Assembly (NCBI RefSeq): GCF_040957575.1
Contig: NZ_CP162601.1
Coordinates: 2,542,001-2,606,000, forward strand
Source: Vibrio sp. HB236076
GTDB lineage: Bacteria; Pseudomonadota; Gammaproteobacteria; Enterobacterales; Vibrionaceae
Reading direction: 5' to 3'
DNA length: 64,000 nt
Part shown: positions 42,997 through 53,951 of the stretch, piece by piece
Position numbering within the stretch: position 1 is the stretch's first letter
Layout of the letters: each line of letters begins with the position of its first letter
Position numbers and translations under genes: made by a program
The notes under the pieces: model-generated
What the model was told of the DNA's origin: nothing
Database searches by the model: none
What the model saw: the letters and a program-made list of their open reading frames with translations, nothing else

Positions 42997-43794
42997 CTAA
43001 AGGTTTTCTTTTTGCTTGACCTGTTGCCAGGCCGCTTCCATTTGTTCAAGGTTAGCTTGCTCTAAACTCGATTCATTTTGAGTCAAAAAAGCTTCAACTT
43101 GATGAAAGCGATTGGTGAACTTTTGATTGGCCTTGGCGAGTGCCACTTCGGGATCCACCTTTAAATGACGCGCGAGATTCACAGTGGCAAAAAGTAAATC
43201 CCCCACTTCCATTTCAATCGCGTCTTGATCGGGGGTGACTTGCTGCGCTTCGTCCATGACCTCGTCAATCTCTTCTTGCACCTTATCCACCACCGGCCCT
43301 AATGTCGACCAATCGAAGCCAACTTTAGCGCATTTTTTCTGTAATTTAACGGCCCGTGACAGTGCTGGTAATGAACGAGGCACGCTATCGAGCCACTGTT
43401 GAGGTTGCTGGCCATTTTTTGCTTTTTCTACTGCCTTTAGCCTCTCCCATTGCTGGTCAAGATCCACTGCAGCTTTTAATTCGGGATCGGCAAACACATG
43501 GGGATGACGATGAATCAATTTGTCGTTGATACCCGCAACGACATCATCAAAATCGAATCGCTTTTGCTCTTGCGCCAATTGGCTGTAAAAAATCACCTGA
43601 AAAAGCAGATCGCCTAACTCTTCTTTTAGGTTGTGCCAATCTTGTTGCAAAATAGCATCAATCACTTCATAAGTTTCTTCGATGGTATGTGGGATAATGC
43701 TTTCGAAATCTTGTTTTAGATCCCATGGGCAGCCTTTCTCAGGATCGCGCAACTGCGCCATAATACTTCGCAATTTAGTGATTTGTTCGTCCAT
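42997..43794 (-). CDS. mazG: Nucleoside triphosphate pyrophosphohydrolase MazG
   Basis: Two-domain MazG (265 residues) that hydrolyses NTPs/dNTPs; in E. coli it affects (p)ppGpp levels. The first repeat has CPWDLKQ, EETYEVIDAI and EELGDLLFQVIFYSQLA; the second has EEIDEVMDEA and MEVGDLLFATVNLARHL, the EExxE/D metal sites being present. ATG 43794 is preferred to an upstream TTG. It follows relA by 24 bases, the usual order. Confidence 0.95.
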   Translation of the reverse strand: MDEQITKLRSIMAQLRDPEKGCPWDLKQDFESIIPHTIEETYEVIDAILQQDWHNLKEELGDLLFQVIFYSQLAQEQKRFDFDDVVAGINDKLIHRHPHVFADPELKAAVDLDQQWERLKAVEKAKNGQQPQQWLDSVPRSLPALSRAVKLQKKCAKVGFDWSTLGPVVDKVQEEIDEVMDEAQQVTPDQDAIEMEVGDLLFATVNLARHLKVDPEVALAKANQKFTNRFHQVEAFLTQNESSLEQANLEQMEAAWQQVKQKENL

Positions 43795-43818
43795 ACTGAT
43801 CAACTTTTCTCTTTTTCT

Positions 43819-46041
43819 CTAGCCCAAGCGCTTAACCAGCACCACGTCTTTGACTTGCTCAATGCGTTTAACAATACGCTGGTAAATCTCAAGGTTCGAC
43901 ACCTCGAGGTCAAAGTCCATAATACTGAGTTGACGACGATAATCCGTTCGGCTTTTCATATTGATGACTTTGACTTTTTCATTGACCAACACCGAAGATA
44001 TATCCTTGAGCAGCCCCGTTCGCTCTAAGGCTTCAACCCGAACGGTGAGGACGTATGAGCCGACAAAACCCTGCCCCCAAACCGTATCGATAATGCGCTC
44101 TGGAGCATGGTGGCGTAACTCGTCTAATTGCTCACAATCGTGACGGTGAACAGAAATTCCACGCCCTTGGGTTATGTAGCCTTTAATGTCATCACCGGGG
44201 ATCGGCTGACAACATCGCGCGAGGTGAGTCATCAGGTTATCGACCCCTTCCACCACCACAGCGTCTTTTTTAGGACGACTGGTTTGGTGTAAACGCTGTC
44301 CGGCATCCTGAATTTTTTCCAGCGCTTGTAGATCTTCTTCTTCAGCGGTCGGCTTATTCACCAAGGCGTTGATGTGATTGATGACTTGATTAATACGAAG
44401 ATCACCACTGCCAATTCCGGCGTAGAGCTCATCCGCTGAGTTAACATTAAAACGCTTTAAAGCATACGCTTCGGCATCTTTTAACGTCGCGCCGATTTTG
44501 ATCAATTCGGCTTCGAGGATCTCGCGGCCGGCTTCGAGGTTTTTCTCGCGGCTTTGCTTTCTAAACCAAGCGTTGATCTTAGCACGAGCACGGCCTGAAT
44601 GAACAAAACCCGAAGCCGGATTGAGCCAATCACGAGAAGGGTTTGGCTCTTTCGCGGTAATGATTTCCACTTGATCGCCCATCGATAACTTATGGGTAAA
44701 AGGCACAATGCGACCATCGACTTTGGCACCAATACAGCGGTGCCCTACTTCAGAATGTATGTGATATGCAAAATCGAGTGGCGTCGCGCCCATCGGTAAA
44801 TCGACCACATCCCCTCTAGGGGTAAAGGCATAAACGCGATCATCAAATACCTGGCTGCGAAGCTCATCGAGCATTTCACCAGAGTCGGACATTTCTTCTT
44901 GCCAATCGAGCAATTTTCTCAGCCAAGTGATTTTTTCATCATAGCCACTGCGCCCTGAGCTCGACCCTTCTTTGTATTTCCAGTGTGCCGCAACCCCAAG
45001 CTCTGACTCTTCGTGCATTTGCTTGGTTCGGATCTGAATTTCAATGGTTTTGCCTTCCGGCCCCAAAATAACAGTGTGGATCGATTGATACCCATTGGGT
45101 TTGGGGTTGGCGACGTAATCGTCAAACTCGTTGGGCAGGTGCTTGTATTGCGTGTGTACCAGTCCCAAAGCGGCATAACAATCTTGCAGCTGATCGGCGA
45201 TGATCCTCACCGCGCGCACATCAAACAACTCATCAAAGGCGAGGCTTTTCTTTTGCATCTTACGCCAAATACTGTAAATGTGCTTCGGACGCCCGTACAC
45301 TTCAGCATTAATGCCAGATTGCTTCATTTCTTGGCTTAGATTAGCGACAAAGTCTTGAATGTATTGCTCACGTACAATACGACGTTCAGACAACTGTTTT
45401 GCGATTTGCTTGTAGGTTTCCGGTTGCTGATAACGAAAGGCGTAATCTTCAATTTCCCACTTAAGCTGACCAATTCCCAAACGGTTCGCCAATGGCGCAT
45501 AAAGATTTGTACACTCGCGCGCCGCCGCTCTTCTCACCTCATCGGGCGCTTTTTTCACCTCAATGAGATTGGCAATACGCTCGGCTAATTTGATCACCAC
45601 ACAACGAAAATCTTCGACCATGGCCAATAACATGCGCCGCACGTTGTCGACTTGCTCAGAAGCCGCACTTCCCTCTAGGTTGACATTGAGCTGTCCGATC
45701 GCCGCCATTTCTTCTACGCCATCAATCAATTTGACCACTTCACTTGAGTAGTCTTCTTGAAGACGCTCACGACTCAATGCGCCACTAGAGACGAGGGGAA
45801 ACAGTTGAGCGGCTTGTAATGTGGCTCGATCCATCGATAGCGTCACTAAGATCTCGATCATTTCTCTGCCGCGCCACAACAAGAGTTCCGCATCCGGATG
45901 GTCTGCCACCCCTTCTTCGCAATAGCGATAAACGCGAATCAAATGCGAAGACACAGAAGACTCAAGATCAAACTGTGCGACCCATTGTTCAAGGTCAAAT
46001 TGTTTATCAGCATTTAGATGTGCGCTTCGTACCGCAACCAT
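43819..46041 (-). CDS. relA: (p)ppGpp synthetase RelA
   Basis: Ribosome-associated stringent-response enzyme. The 740 residues have an N-terminal pseudo-hydrolase domain in which the usual HD pair is replaced (FRCVVIKLAERIANL), a synthetase domain with YGRPKHIYSIWRKM, ANPKPNGYQSIHT and RTKQMHEESELGVAAHWKYK, a TGS domain (YAFTPRGDVVDLP), and C-terminal zinc-finger (CCQPIPGDDIKGY) and ACT domains. It is therefore a synthetase-only protein. It lies between rlmD and mazG. Confidence 0.97.
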   Translation of the reverse strand: MVAVRSAHLNADKQFDLEQWVAQFDLESSVSSHLIRVYRYCEEGVADHPDAELLLWRGREMIEILVTLSMDRATLQAAQLFPLVSSGALSRERLQEDYSSEVVKLIDGVEEMAAIGQLNVNLEGSAASEQVDNVRRMLLAMVEDFRCVVIKLAERIANLIEVKKAPDEVRRAAARECTNLYAPLANRLGIGQLKWEIEDYAFRYQQPETYKQIAKQLSERRIVREQYIQDFVANLSQEMKQSGINAEVYGRPKHIYSIWRKMQKKSLAFDELFDVRAVRIIADQLQDCYAALGLVHTQYKHLPNEFDDYVANPKPNGYQSIHTVILGPEGKTIEIQIRTKQMHEESELGVAAHWKYKEGSSSGRSGYDEKITWLRKLLDWQEEMSDSGEMLDELRSQVFDDRVYAFTPRGDVVDLPMGATPLDFAYHIHSEVGHRCIGAKVDGRIVPFTHKLSMGDQVEIITAKEPNPSRDWLNPASGFVHSGRARAKINAWFRKQSREKNLEAGREILEAELIKIGATLKDAEAYALKRFNVNSADELYAGIGSGDLRINQVINHINALVNKPTAEEEDLQALEKIQDAGQRLHQTSRPKKDAVVVEGVDNLMTHLARCCQPIPGDDIKGYITQGRGISVHRHDCEQLDELRHHAPERIIDTVWGQGFVGSYVLTVRVEALERTGLLKDISSVLVNEKVKVINMKSRTDYRRQLSIMDFDLEVSNLEIYQRIVKRIEQVKDVVLVKRLG

Positions 46042-46088
46042 GTCAATTCCTAATTTTTTGTTCGACTCGCGTTAACAGGTCAGCTCCG

Positions 46089-47405
46089 TTAACGCGTAAA
46101 TAAAGCCATTGATTCTAAGTGGCTCGTGTGGGGGAACATATCTAACGCACCGAGCTTTTCTAAGCGAAACCCTTGTTCAAAGAGTTGCTGACTATCCCTT
46201 GCTAGGGTAGCAGGATTACAGGAAACATAAACCACCCTTTTTACGCCGAGTTGCGCCAATTGTTCGACAATCCCTGCCGCGCCGGCCCTTGCTGGATCGA
46301 GCAATACTTTATCGAACGTTCCTTTTGCCCAAGAATGCATCGATAACGGGGATTCGAGATTGGCGTGATAAAAGTCGACATTGTCAAAACCTTGTTGCCG
46401 AGCGTTGTTTTGCGCTGCTTTTACCATGCTTGCTACCCCTTCAACCGCAGTGACATGACGAGCTTTCGTGGCAAGTGGTAAACTAAAGTTCCCCAAACCG
46501 CAAAACAGATCCAAAATCGTATCTTGCGCCGTTGGCGCTAACCAGTCTATCGCTTGTGACACCATGGCTTGATTGACACTCTGGTTTACTTGAATAAATT
46601 GCCCTGGTAAAAACGGAATTTTTGCCCCCGCTTCCTGATAAAAAGGCCAATCGGACAACTTGGGCTCAACCACCCCTTCCCCGAAGTCAAAAAACAGTTG
46701 AGCACCGCGCTCTAGACACCAATCGCGCACTCGTTGAGCGGTGGGTTCAGGCAATGTTTTGACCAGTCTAAAAAGAATACATGGCCCATTATCCGCTAAT
46801 ACCAACTCTATATGGCCAACGGCAGCAGTAAATTTTAAAGCGACGATCATCGCCTTGAGTTCAGCGAGGATCGTATTCAATCTGGCATCTAACACTGGGC
46901 AGTGCTCAATATCGATGACAGTGTTGTTTTTTCGCTGCCGAAACCCCAAGTGAAAGCGCCCCTGTTTACTCAAAGCACTCAAACGGGTACGACGGCGATA
47001 ATGCCAAGCTTCCCCGGCAATGAGAGGCTCTAGTGATAAGCTCGCCGGTGCACCCGCAAACTTTTGCATCAGCTGCTTTAACGTTTCTTGCTTGTGCTGT
47101 TGCTGAGCGGAGTAAGATAGATGTTGTAAATCACAGCCGCCACATTGCTCGTAATAAGGGCATGTCGGCGCAACGCGTTCGCGACTGGCGGTGTTCACTT
47201 TGATCAGCCGGGCGCGAGCGTACTTGTTTTTTTTCTCAGTCACCTGCACAACCACCTCTTCTTGAGGCAAAGCGCCGTCCACAAAAATAGGGTACTGCCC
47301 TTGATAGGCAATGCCCGCACCGTGGTGATCCAAGCGTTCAATCGTCAAAGATTGATGTTTGCTAGAAGCAGACTGTTTTTTCGGAGGTTGATAAAATCTG
47401 ACCAT
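46089..47405 (-). CDS. rlmD: 23S rRNA (uracil-1939-C5)-methyltransferase RlmD
   Basis: SAM- and [4Fe-4S]-dependent rRNA methyltransferase. The 438 residues have an N-terminal TRAM domain, the cluster cysteines in CPYYEQCGGC plus a later cysteine in IEHCPVLD, SAM-binding LDLFCGLGNFSLPLA, and the nucleophile cysteine in VYVSCNPATLARD. The frame extends 35 codons further, but ATG 47405 gives the remembered family start (MxRFxQPxKK). It is divergent from barA and 47 bases before relA. Confidence 0.95.
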   Translation of the reverse strand: MVRFYQPPKKQSASSKHQSLTIERLDHHGAGIAYQGQYPIFVDGALPQEEVVVQVTEKKNKYARARLIKVNTASRERVAPTCPYYEQCGGCDLQHLSYSAQQQHKQETLKQLMQKFAGAPASLSLEPLIAGEAWHYRRRTRLSALSKQGRFHLGFRQRKNNTVIDIEHCPVLDARLNTILAELKAMIVALKFTAAVGHIELVLADNGPCILFRLVKTLPEPTAQRVRDWCLERGAQLFFDFGEGVVEPKLSDWPFYQEAGAKIPFLPGQFIQVNQSVNQAMVSQAIDWLAPTAQDTILDLFCGLGNFSLPLATKARHVTAVEGVASMVKAAQNNARQQGFDNVDFYHANLESPLSMHSWAKGTFDKVLLDPARAGAAGIVEQLAQLGVKRVVYVSCNPATLARDSQQLFEQGFRLEKLGALDMFPHTSHLESMALFTR

Positions 47406-47569
47406 GCTTATACTCATTGCAGTAAAAAGATAGCCTGTCGGCATCACTAAAGTGGCCGACTGGCATTGAGTGTAGGCCTTGACTTGATTATTCTTATTGT
47501 CACTTGTCAAACGCCACTCTGTTATGGCCTATTTTCCCATATCCAGACATTGAATGTAATTAGGTAATT

Positions 47570-50359
47570 ATGACCAACTATGGCTTACGCGCTCGAGTCA
47601 TTACTCTGACCCTAGCCCCGACTTTGATTATCGGCTTGATTTTGAGCTCTTTTTTCTCGTTTAATCGATATCGCGATCTCGAAACTCAAGTCATCACTAC
47701 CGGGACGAGTATCGCCGAGCCACTTGCCATTGCCAGTGAACCGCACCTACTGTCGGAAAGCCGAGAAGCGGTACGTCACCTAATTAGCTACGCTCATCGA
47801 AAAAACTCTAAACTTATTCGTAGTATCGCGGTCTTTGACGCTCACAATGAACTGTTCGTGACATCAAACTTTCACCCCAATTTTGAAACCTTGATGTACC
47901 CTAAAAACAAACCCATCCCCAATGTCAGTCATTCAGAGTTACGCGAAAACACCTTAATTTTACGTGTGCCTATCATTTCAGAAAATGATTACAACGGTCC
48001 TAATAGTGCCGCCAATCAAGCGATTGGCTACTTGGCTATCGAAGTGGACTTGTCGTCTTTGCGCTTACAGCAATACCAAGAAATTTTTTCCGCTTTCTTG
48101 GTATTAATACTCGGAATTGGCTTAGCCGCGATGTTTGCTTTTCGCTTGATGAATGAAGTCACAAAACCGATCAGTCATATGCGCAATGTCGTTGATCGCA
48201 TCAGGCGCGGCCACCTCGACTCACGCATCGATGAGAATATGCACGGTGAACTCGATGAGTTAAAAAAAGGCATTAATGCGATGGCGATCTCCTTGTCGGA
48301 GTACCACATCGAAATGCAAAATAGCATTGATCAAGCCACCTCTGACCTGCGAGAGACTCTAGAGCAATTAGAAATCCAGAACGTCGAGCTCGACATTGCC
48401 AAAAAGCGCGCGCAGGAAGCCGCACGAGTCAAATCCGAATTTCTGGCCAACATGTCACATGAACTGCGCACCCCATTAAATGGGGTCATCGGATTTACGC
48501 GCCAAATTCTGAAAACCCAGCTGACCAACAGCCAAACCGATTACCTTCAAACAATTGAAAAGTCAGCAAAGAATCTATTGAATATTATCAATGATATCTT
48601 GGACTTCTCCAAACTTGAAGCGGGTAAACTCGCCTTAGAAAACATTCCATTTGAGTTTAGAGAAAGTCTCGAAGAAGTGGTGGCTCTGCAAGCGGCGAGC
48701 GCTCATGAAAAAGGCCTTGAACTGACGTTAAAACTCGATGGCAAAATCCCCCCGGCTTTAGTTGGTGATCCGCTGCGAATTCAACAAATACTCACCAATC
48801 TCGTGGGTAACTCGATCAAATTTACCCAACATGGCAATATCGACATCAGTGTCGAACTAAAAGGCCAGCAGCAGAATAATATTGAATTACAATTTATGGT
48901 CAAAGATACGGGTATCGGTATTTCTGAACGCCAACAATCTCAACTTTTCCAAGCCTTTAGTCAAGCGGATGCCAGTATTTCACGTCGTTACGGAGGCACC
49001 GGACTTGGGTTAGTGATCACGCAAAAGCTGGTTAGCCAAATGGGCGGAGAAATTAGTTTAACCAGTCGTCTACACCAAGGTTCGACGTTCTGGTTCACCT
49101 TACACTTGCACGTCAGCGACATGCCAATGTCAGATCCTCTAAATACCGAGGCACTGCAAGGCCAGCAAGTCTTATTGATTGATGGTAATATTCAATCTGC
49201 TTCCATAACCCAAACCCTGCTCAACGAAGAAGGCATGCAAGTCAGTTACCAAGATGCCTTGCCAACCCGCTGCGATCCCGTTGATCATTTACTGCTTTGC
49301 TTATCGCCAAATCAGACGTATCTCCCTGGTGCCGTTGAAGAAATGATTGAGAAAGCACAACAGCTTTGTTCTGAAGTTATTCTAGTGACACCGACCACTA
49401 GTCTCGCGATGGCGGATAAGATCATCGCTCAATACCCGGTGAAAAGTTTGACGAAGCCACTTGGTAAGAAGAAATTATTACAAGCGCTTAGCGCTCCACA
49501 AAAGCCTATTCACGCCAATCGTTTACCGGCTGAAATACCGATGAGTACCGAGACTTTGCCGTTGACAGTTTTAGCCGTTGATGACAACCCGGCGAACCTT
49601 AAATTAATTTCTGCTTTGCTCAAAGAGCGCGTTGATCACGTAGTAACCGCTCGAGATGGTGCCGAAGCGGTCACTATCGCTGAACAACAAACATTTGATT
49701 TGATATTTATGGATATTCAAATGCCGAATATGGATGGCGTCACGGCCTGTCAAACGATCAAACAAGGACGACAAAATGCTCATACCCCGGTCATTGCCGT
49801 GACGGCTCATGCCCTGGCCGGAGAAAGGGATCGATTACTCAAAAAAGGCATGGATGACTACCTCACCAAACCGATTGAAGAACATGTTCTTGAGCAGGTA
49901 TTACAACATTGGAACCCTCAATTCGACCAAACCGCGATTTCACCGATCCATCTACCCGAAGGGAGTCAACTTGGGCACTTTACCACGCTAGATAAGCACT
50001 CGATTGATTGGCCCCAAGCCTTGAAACAAGCCGCCAATAAAGACGATCTCGCCCGTGATATGTTGATGATGTTGGTGGATAGCTTTGCCGATATAGAACA
50101 AGCGGTTGAAGCGTCATTAGCCGGACAATTGGAGGCAATGCACTTACTGCAATACATCCACAAGCTACACGGCAGTTGTGCTTATTCTGGCGTACCGCGC
50201 TTGAAAAGCTTATCCAAAACCATAGAAGAGACCTTAAAGCAAGGGAAGTTAATTCAGGATGTGGAGCCAGAACTGTTTGAATTGCTAGATGAAATCGACA
50301 AAGTCAGGCTTGAGGCTCCGAACTATACCCAACAAACTCATCACGGGCATCACTCCTAA
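47570..50359 (+). CDS. barA: Tripartite hybrid sensor kinase BarA
   Basis: Inner-membrane sensor that drives UvrY/VarA and thereby Csr regulatory RNAs. The 929 residues: membrane segments at about 8-28 and 176-196 flanking a periplasmic domain, HAMP, histidine kinase with H297 in FLANMSHELRTPLNG, ATPase with GTGLGLVIT, a pseudo-receiver region (~530-640) lacking the phospho-aspartate, a true receiver with D715 in MDIQMPNMDG, and an HPt domain with H867 in LHGSCAYSG. The complete phosphorelay is present. csrA is in the same window but not adjacent. Confidence 0.95.
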   Translation: MTNYGLRARVITLTLAPTLIIGLILSSFFSFNRYRDLETQVITTGTSIAEPLAIASEPHLLSESREAVRHLISYAHRKNSKLIRSIAVFDAHNELFVTSNFHPNFETLMYPKNKPIPNVSHSELRENTLILRVPIISENDYNGPNSAANQAIGYLAIEVDLSSLRLQQYQEIFSAFLVLILGIGLAAMFAFRLMNEVTKPISHMRNVVDRIRRGHLDSRIDENMHGELDELKKGINAMAISLSEYHIEMQNSIDQATSDLRETLEQLEIQNVELDIAKKRAQEAARVKSEFLANMSHELRTPLNGVIGFTRQILKTQLTNSQTDYLQTIEKSAKNLLNIINDILDFSKLEAGKLALENIPFEFRESLEEVVALQAASAHEKGLELTLKLDGKIPPALVGDPLRIQQILTNLVGNSIKFTQHGNIDISVELKGQQQNNIELQFMVKDTGIGISERQQSQLFQAFSQADASISRRYGGTGLGLVITQKLVSQMGGEISLTSRLHQGSTFWFTLHLHVSDMPMSDPLNTEALQGQQVLLIDGNIQSASITQTLLNEEGMQVSYQDALPTRCDPVDHLLLCLSPNQTYLPGAVEEMIEKAQQLCSEVILVTPTTSLAMADKIIAQYPVKSLTKPLGKKKLLQALSAPQKPIHANRLPAEIPMSTETLPLTVLAVDDNPANLKLISALLKERVDHVVTARDGAEAVTIAEQQTFDLIFMDIQMPNMDGVTACQTIKQGRQNAHTPVIAVTAHALAGERDRLLKKGMDDYLTKPIEEHVLEQVLQHWNPQFDQTAISPIHLPEGSQLGHFTTLDKHSIDWPQALKQAANKDDLARDMLMMLVDSFADIEQAVEASLAGQLEAMHLLQYIHKLHGSCAYSGVPRLKSLSKTIEETLKQGKLIQDVEPELFELLDEIDKVRLEAPNYTQQTHHGHHS

Positions 50360-50364
50360 ATAGC

Positions 50365-50388
50365 GCTCAAGAGCCAAAGCTCTTGAGC
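50365..50388. terminator. Hairpin between convergent barA and acpS, no U-tract
   Basis: Perfect 10-bp stem GCTCAAGAGC (50365-50374) / GCTCTTGAGC (50379-50388), loop CAAA, starting six bases after the barA stop. Neither strand has a T-run after it, so termination is likely but not of the classic kind. Confidence 0.5.
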
Positions 50389-50430
50389 AACAGAATTGCC
50401 ATCATTGCTAACCCTAAATGACAGGGAAGC

Positions 50431-50811
50431 TTAAGATTCGATGATCACATTTGCCAACGCGTAATGGCGCTCATCGGAAAGACTTAAATGGGTAGTGCGA
50501 TACCCCAGTTGATTGGCCAAGACGTGCGCTTGACCAACCAAGGTGAGGAATGGCTTACCTGCGCTGTCATTATCAACAATAAAATCGTGAAACCCAACCC
50601 CTTTTGCGATACCTGTCCCTAGGGCCTTTGCCGCGGCTTCTTTCGCCGCAAAGCGCTTGGCGAGATAACGATGGGGGGTTTTACTACTCACATAACGCGC
50701 ACGCTCGTCAGGGTGTAAAATACGCTCGGCAAAACGCACTCCTAACTTGCCTAACGCTTTCTCAATACGCTCGATTTCAACGATATCGTTACCCAACCCT
50801 ATGATGGCCAT
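50431..50811 (-). CDS. acpS: Holo-[acyl-carrier-protein] synthase
   Basis: Transfers phosphopantetheine from CoA to ACP. The 126 residues start [17 protein letters not shown] with metal-binding D9 and contain [16 protein letters not shown], the second metal site and CoA-binding block. Follows pdxJ by 5 bases; last gene of the lepA-to-acpS run. Confidence 0.96.
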   Translation of the reverse strand: MAIIGLGNDIVEIERIEKALGKLGVRFAERILHPDERARYVSSKTPHRYLAKRFAAKEAAAKALGTGIAKGVGFHDFIVDNDSAGKPFLTLVGQAHVLANQLGYRTTHLSLSDERHYALANVIIES

Positions 50812-50816
50812 CGCGG

Positions 50817-51548
50817 TTATTTTCTCGCTTCAATCATGACCGCTTTCATATCTGCCACGGCTTTCGCTAACCCATCAAAAGCCGCACGACCAATAATCGC
50901 ATGACCAATATTAAGTTCGTAGATTTCAGGTAAAGCGGCAATTGGCGCCACATTGTGATACGTCAAACCATGCCCTGCGTTGACGTATAAGCCAAGGTCG
51001 TGAGCAAAACTGGCGCCCGCCGCAATTTTTTTCAACTCTGCTTGACGCTCATCTTCTGAACTCGCTTCGGCATAGTGACCGGTGTGCAACTCAATAAATG
51101 GCGCACCACATTGTTTTGCTGCGCTGATCTGTTCGCGATCGGCATCAATAAATAATGACACTTTGATACCCGCAGCAGACAATTTGGCGGTGGCACTCTT
51201 CACTTTTTCCAATTGGCCAACAACATCTAGGCCGCCTTCGGTGGTGAGCTCTTCACGTTTCTCTGGAACTAAACAAACGTACTCAGGTTGTGTTTGCAAC
51301 GCAATCTCTACCATTTCGTCCGTGACGGCCATTTCCAGGTTCATGCGAGTTTGAATGGTTTCCTTCAATAGGCGAACATCTCGGTCGAGTATATGTCGGC
51401 GGTCTTCACGCAGATGTACCGTAATACCATCCGCTCCAGCGCGCTCTGCGACTTCGGCAGCGTGAACGGGATCGGGGTATTTCGTACCACGAGCGTTGCG
51501 GATCGTCGCAATGTGATCAATGTTGACGCCTAAATAAATTGAGGTCAT
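50817..51548 (-). CDS. pdxJ: Pyridoxine 5'-phosphate synthase
   Basis: Final ring-closing step of vitamin B6 synthesis in the DXP-dependent route. The 243-residue TIM barrel has [48 protein letters not shown] and [13 protein letters not shown] overlap with recO; followed closely by acpS as in E. coli. Confidence 0.97.
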   Translation of the reverse strand: MTSIYLGVNIDHIATIRNARGTKYPDPVHAAEVAERAGADGITVHLREDRRHILDRDVRLLKETIQTRMNLEMAVTDEMVEIALQTQPEYVCLVPEKREELTTEGGLDVVGQLEKVKSATAKLSAAGIKVSLFIDADREQISAAKQCGAPFIELHTGHYAEASSEDERQAELKKIAAGASFAHDLGLYVNAGHGLTYHNVAPIAALPEIYELNIGHAIIGRAAFDGLAKAVADMKAVMIEARK

Positions 51549-52270
51549 TTTTCAATACTCCGTATTTTTGGAATGAATCCTTGCCGAAACATCTCTCGGC
51601 TTTTCAATGGTTGACTACCCAAATAGGGTTTTAAGGCAATACGTGTAAAACGCTTGGCTGCTTTTAATTGCTCTGGCGTCATAAATCGTCGCTCACTAAT
51701 GGCAATCAGTTCAGCCCCTAAAAAAGTTAATTGATCGTGGCGAACAGAAGCAATAAACCCCTGCTGCTCTCGATATCGGTATGTCATCGTCGGAGACACG
51801 GGCTCACCAGTACCTGCACAATGTAAAAAGTCCACGCCGTACCCCATCCCAGAGAGCAAAGCCAACTCGAAGCGACGCAACGCGGGCTCTGGGTTTTGCT
51901 CTTGCGCTAACTCCGTTAACGCTTGCAAGTAATCGTGGAATAGGCCGGGCATCGCAATGTCTTGGCGCAACAATCGCGACAACAATTCATTGACGTAAAA
52001 AGCAGAATACAAATGGATGCCGCTAAGAGGTAAGCCCAAGCTGATGGCTTCGGCTTGACGCAATGTTTTCATTGCCCCTTTACCTGACCACTTGAGTAAC
52101 AAAGGAGTAAAAGGTTGAAGCGCCCCTCGCGAGGTGGAACGCTTCCCCCTCGCGCCTTTCGCCATTAATGTGAGCCTACCGTACTCTTCGCTGAACACGT
52201 CAAGAATTAAACTCGATTCGCTGTAAGGGCGGCGATGGAGCACAAAACAACGTTGTAATCCCTCCGACAT
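51545..52270 (-). CDS. recO: DNA repair protein RecO
   Basis: RecFOR pathway protein that loads RecA on SSB-coated DNA. The 241 residues begin with an OB fold ([26 protein letters not shown]) and a helical C-domain ([18 protein letters not shown]). The four-cysteine zinc site of Gram-positive RecO is absent, as usual in gammaproteobacteria. It lies 28 bases after era. Confidence 0.94.
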   Translation of the reverse strand: MSEGLQRCFVLHRRPYSESSLILDVFSEEYGRLTLMAKGARGKRSTSRGALQPFTPLLLKWSGKGAMKTLRQAEAISLGLPLSGIHLYSAFYVNELLSRLLRQDIAMPGLFHDYLQALTELAQEQNPEPALRRFELALLSGMGYGVDFLHCAGTGEPVSPTMTYRYREQQGFIASVRHDQLTFLGAELIAISERRFMTPEQLKAAKRFTRIALKPYLGSQPLKSREMFRQGFIPKIRSIEK

Positions 52271-52298
52271 AATGCGATAGCCTCACTGATGGTAAATA

Positions 52299-53261
52299 TT
52301 AAAGGTCGTCGATATAACCCAAAGAGCGCAAGGCTCGTTCGTCATCGGCCCAACCTGATTTCACTTTCACCCAGGTTTCCAAATACACTTTACGGCCGAA
52401 TAACTCTTCCATGTCCAAACGCGCTTCTCGTCCAATGGTCTTGATCTTTTCGCCGCCTTTACCGATCACCATTTTCTTTTGACCGAGACGCTCAACCAAA
52501 ATTAAGCCATTGATATGAAAACCATCGGTTTCTGGGTTGTAATCAAAACGCTCAATTTCGACCGTTACAGAGTACGGCAGTTCATCACCGGTAAAGCGCA
52601 TTAACTTTTCACGCAAAATTTCCGATGCCATAAAGCGCTGTGAACGGTCCGTCACATACTCTTCAGGAAAGTGATGGGTCGCTTTGGGCAAGTAATCGCG
52701 AACGTGCTTGCGCAATACATCCGTATTCTTACCGTGTTTAGCCGAAATAGGCACCACATCGACAAAGTCCATTTTTTTTGACAGCTCCATCATGTGGAGC
52801 ATAACTTCGTTGCGATCCTTTACGTTATCGACCTTGTTGACACACAACACCACCGGAAACTGAGATTTGCTCAGCTTAGTGAGGACCATCTCATCATCTT
52901 CGGTCCAATGCGTGCCATCAACGAGGAAAAAAACTAAGTTAACATCACTAAGAGAAGAATTGGCCGCACGATTCATCAAGCGGTTAATCGCGCGTTTCTC
53001 TTCAATGTGCAACCCAGGGGTGTCAACGTAAATTGCTTGGTAATCCCCATCGGTTTCTACCCCCATTATACGGTGGCGTGTCGTCTGAGGTTTGCGTGAA
53101 GTGATCGATATTTTTTGCCCCAAAATATGGTTTAACAAGGTTGATTTACCTACGTTAGGACGACCGACAATGGCAATAAAACCACAGTGTTGATTCTCGG
53201 GTGTTGACTCTTTTTGTGACGACGCAAAAAACGCATCGATATCAAATTCTTTATCCGCCAT
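52299..53261 (-). CDS. era: GTPase Era
   Basis: Ribosome-assembly GTPase that binds the 3' end of 16S rRNA. The 320 residues have GRPNVGKST in the G1 loop, DTPGLH (G3), NKVD (G4) and a C-terminal KH domain with [18 protein letters not shown] 53261 gives the family N-terminus [12 protein letters not shown] and overlaps the end of rnc by 11 bases, the conserved rnc-era arrangement. Confidence 0.97.
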   Translation of the reverse strand: MADKEFDIDAFFASSQKESTPENQHCGFIAIVGRPNVGKSTLLNHILGQKISITSRKPQTTRHRIMGVETDGDYQAIYVDTPGLHIEEKRAINRLMNRAANSSLSDVNLVFFLVDGTHWTEDDEMVLTKLSKSQFPVVLCVNKVDNVKDRNEVMLHMMELSKKMDFVDVVPISAKHGKNTDVLRKHVRDYLPKATHHFPEEYVTDRSQRFMASEILREKLMRFTGDELPYSVTVEIERFDYNPETDGFHINGLILVERLGQKKMVIGKGGEKIKTIGREARLDMEELFGRKVYLETWVKVKSGWADDERALRSLGYIDDL

Positions 53262-53931
53262 GATGTAACCGCTCAAGTGCTATCTGTGCAGCCGCTTGTT
53301 CTGCCTTGCGACGGCTGGTACCTTTACCAACAACAGGCTGTTCCATACCTGTTACTTGACACTCAACCGTAAACTCTTGGTTGTGTGCTTCCCCTTTAAT
53401 TTTAGCGACTGTATACGAAGGCAATGGTTTTTTTCTGCCTTGTAAATACTCTTGTAGACGCGTTTTCGGGTCTTTTTGCGAAACGCCAGGTTCAATCGCG
53501 TTTAGGCGTGATGCATACCAGTGTAAAACAATGCCGCGTACCGTTTCGATATCACTGTCTAAATAAATTGCACCAATCACGGCTTCAACCGCATCTGCGA
53601 GAATAGAATCACGGCGAAAACCGCCACTTTTCAACTCACCTGGACCTAATTTTAAGTACTCTCCTAACTCAAACTCGCGCCCTAATTCCGCCAATGTATG
53701 GCCGCGAACTAGGGTCGCTCGCATCCGGCTCATATCCCCTTCATTCACTTTAGGGAAACGGTGGTACAAGTCATCTGCGATAACAAAACTTAAAATTGAA
53801 TCGCCCAAGAACTCCAAACGTTCGTTGTGCTTACTATTGGCACTGCGGTGAGTCAGTGCCAATGAAATCAACTCGGCCTGTTGAAATTCATAGCCGAGTT
53901 TTTTTTCTAACTGTTTAATTTGAGATATCAT
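53251..53931 (-). CDS. rnc: Ribonuclease III
   Basis: Double-strand RNA endonuclease for rRNA and mRNA processing. The 226 residues contain the signature [27 protein letters not shown] second acidic motif ([18 protein letters not shown]), and a C-terminal dsRNA-binding domain ([13 protein letters not shown] to [16 protein letters not shown]). In E. coli this operon is autoregulated by RNase III cleavage of its leader; no such hairpin was identified in the 20-base gap to lepB. Confidence 0.97.
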   Translation of the reverse strand: MISQIKQLEKKLGYEFQQAELISLALTHRSANSKHNERLEFLGDSILSFVIADDLYHRFPKVNEGDMSRMRATLVRGHTLAELGREFELGEYLKLGPGELKSGGFRRDSILADAVEAVIGAIYLDSDIETVRGIVLHWYASRLNAIEPGVSQKDPKTRLQEYLQGRKKPLPSYTVAKIKGEAHNQEFTVECQVTGMEQPVVGKGTSRRKAEQAAAQIALERLHHGG

Positions 53932-53951
53932 GTTCTCTCGATTTCGTTAAT

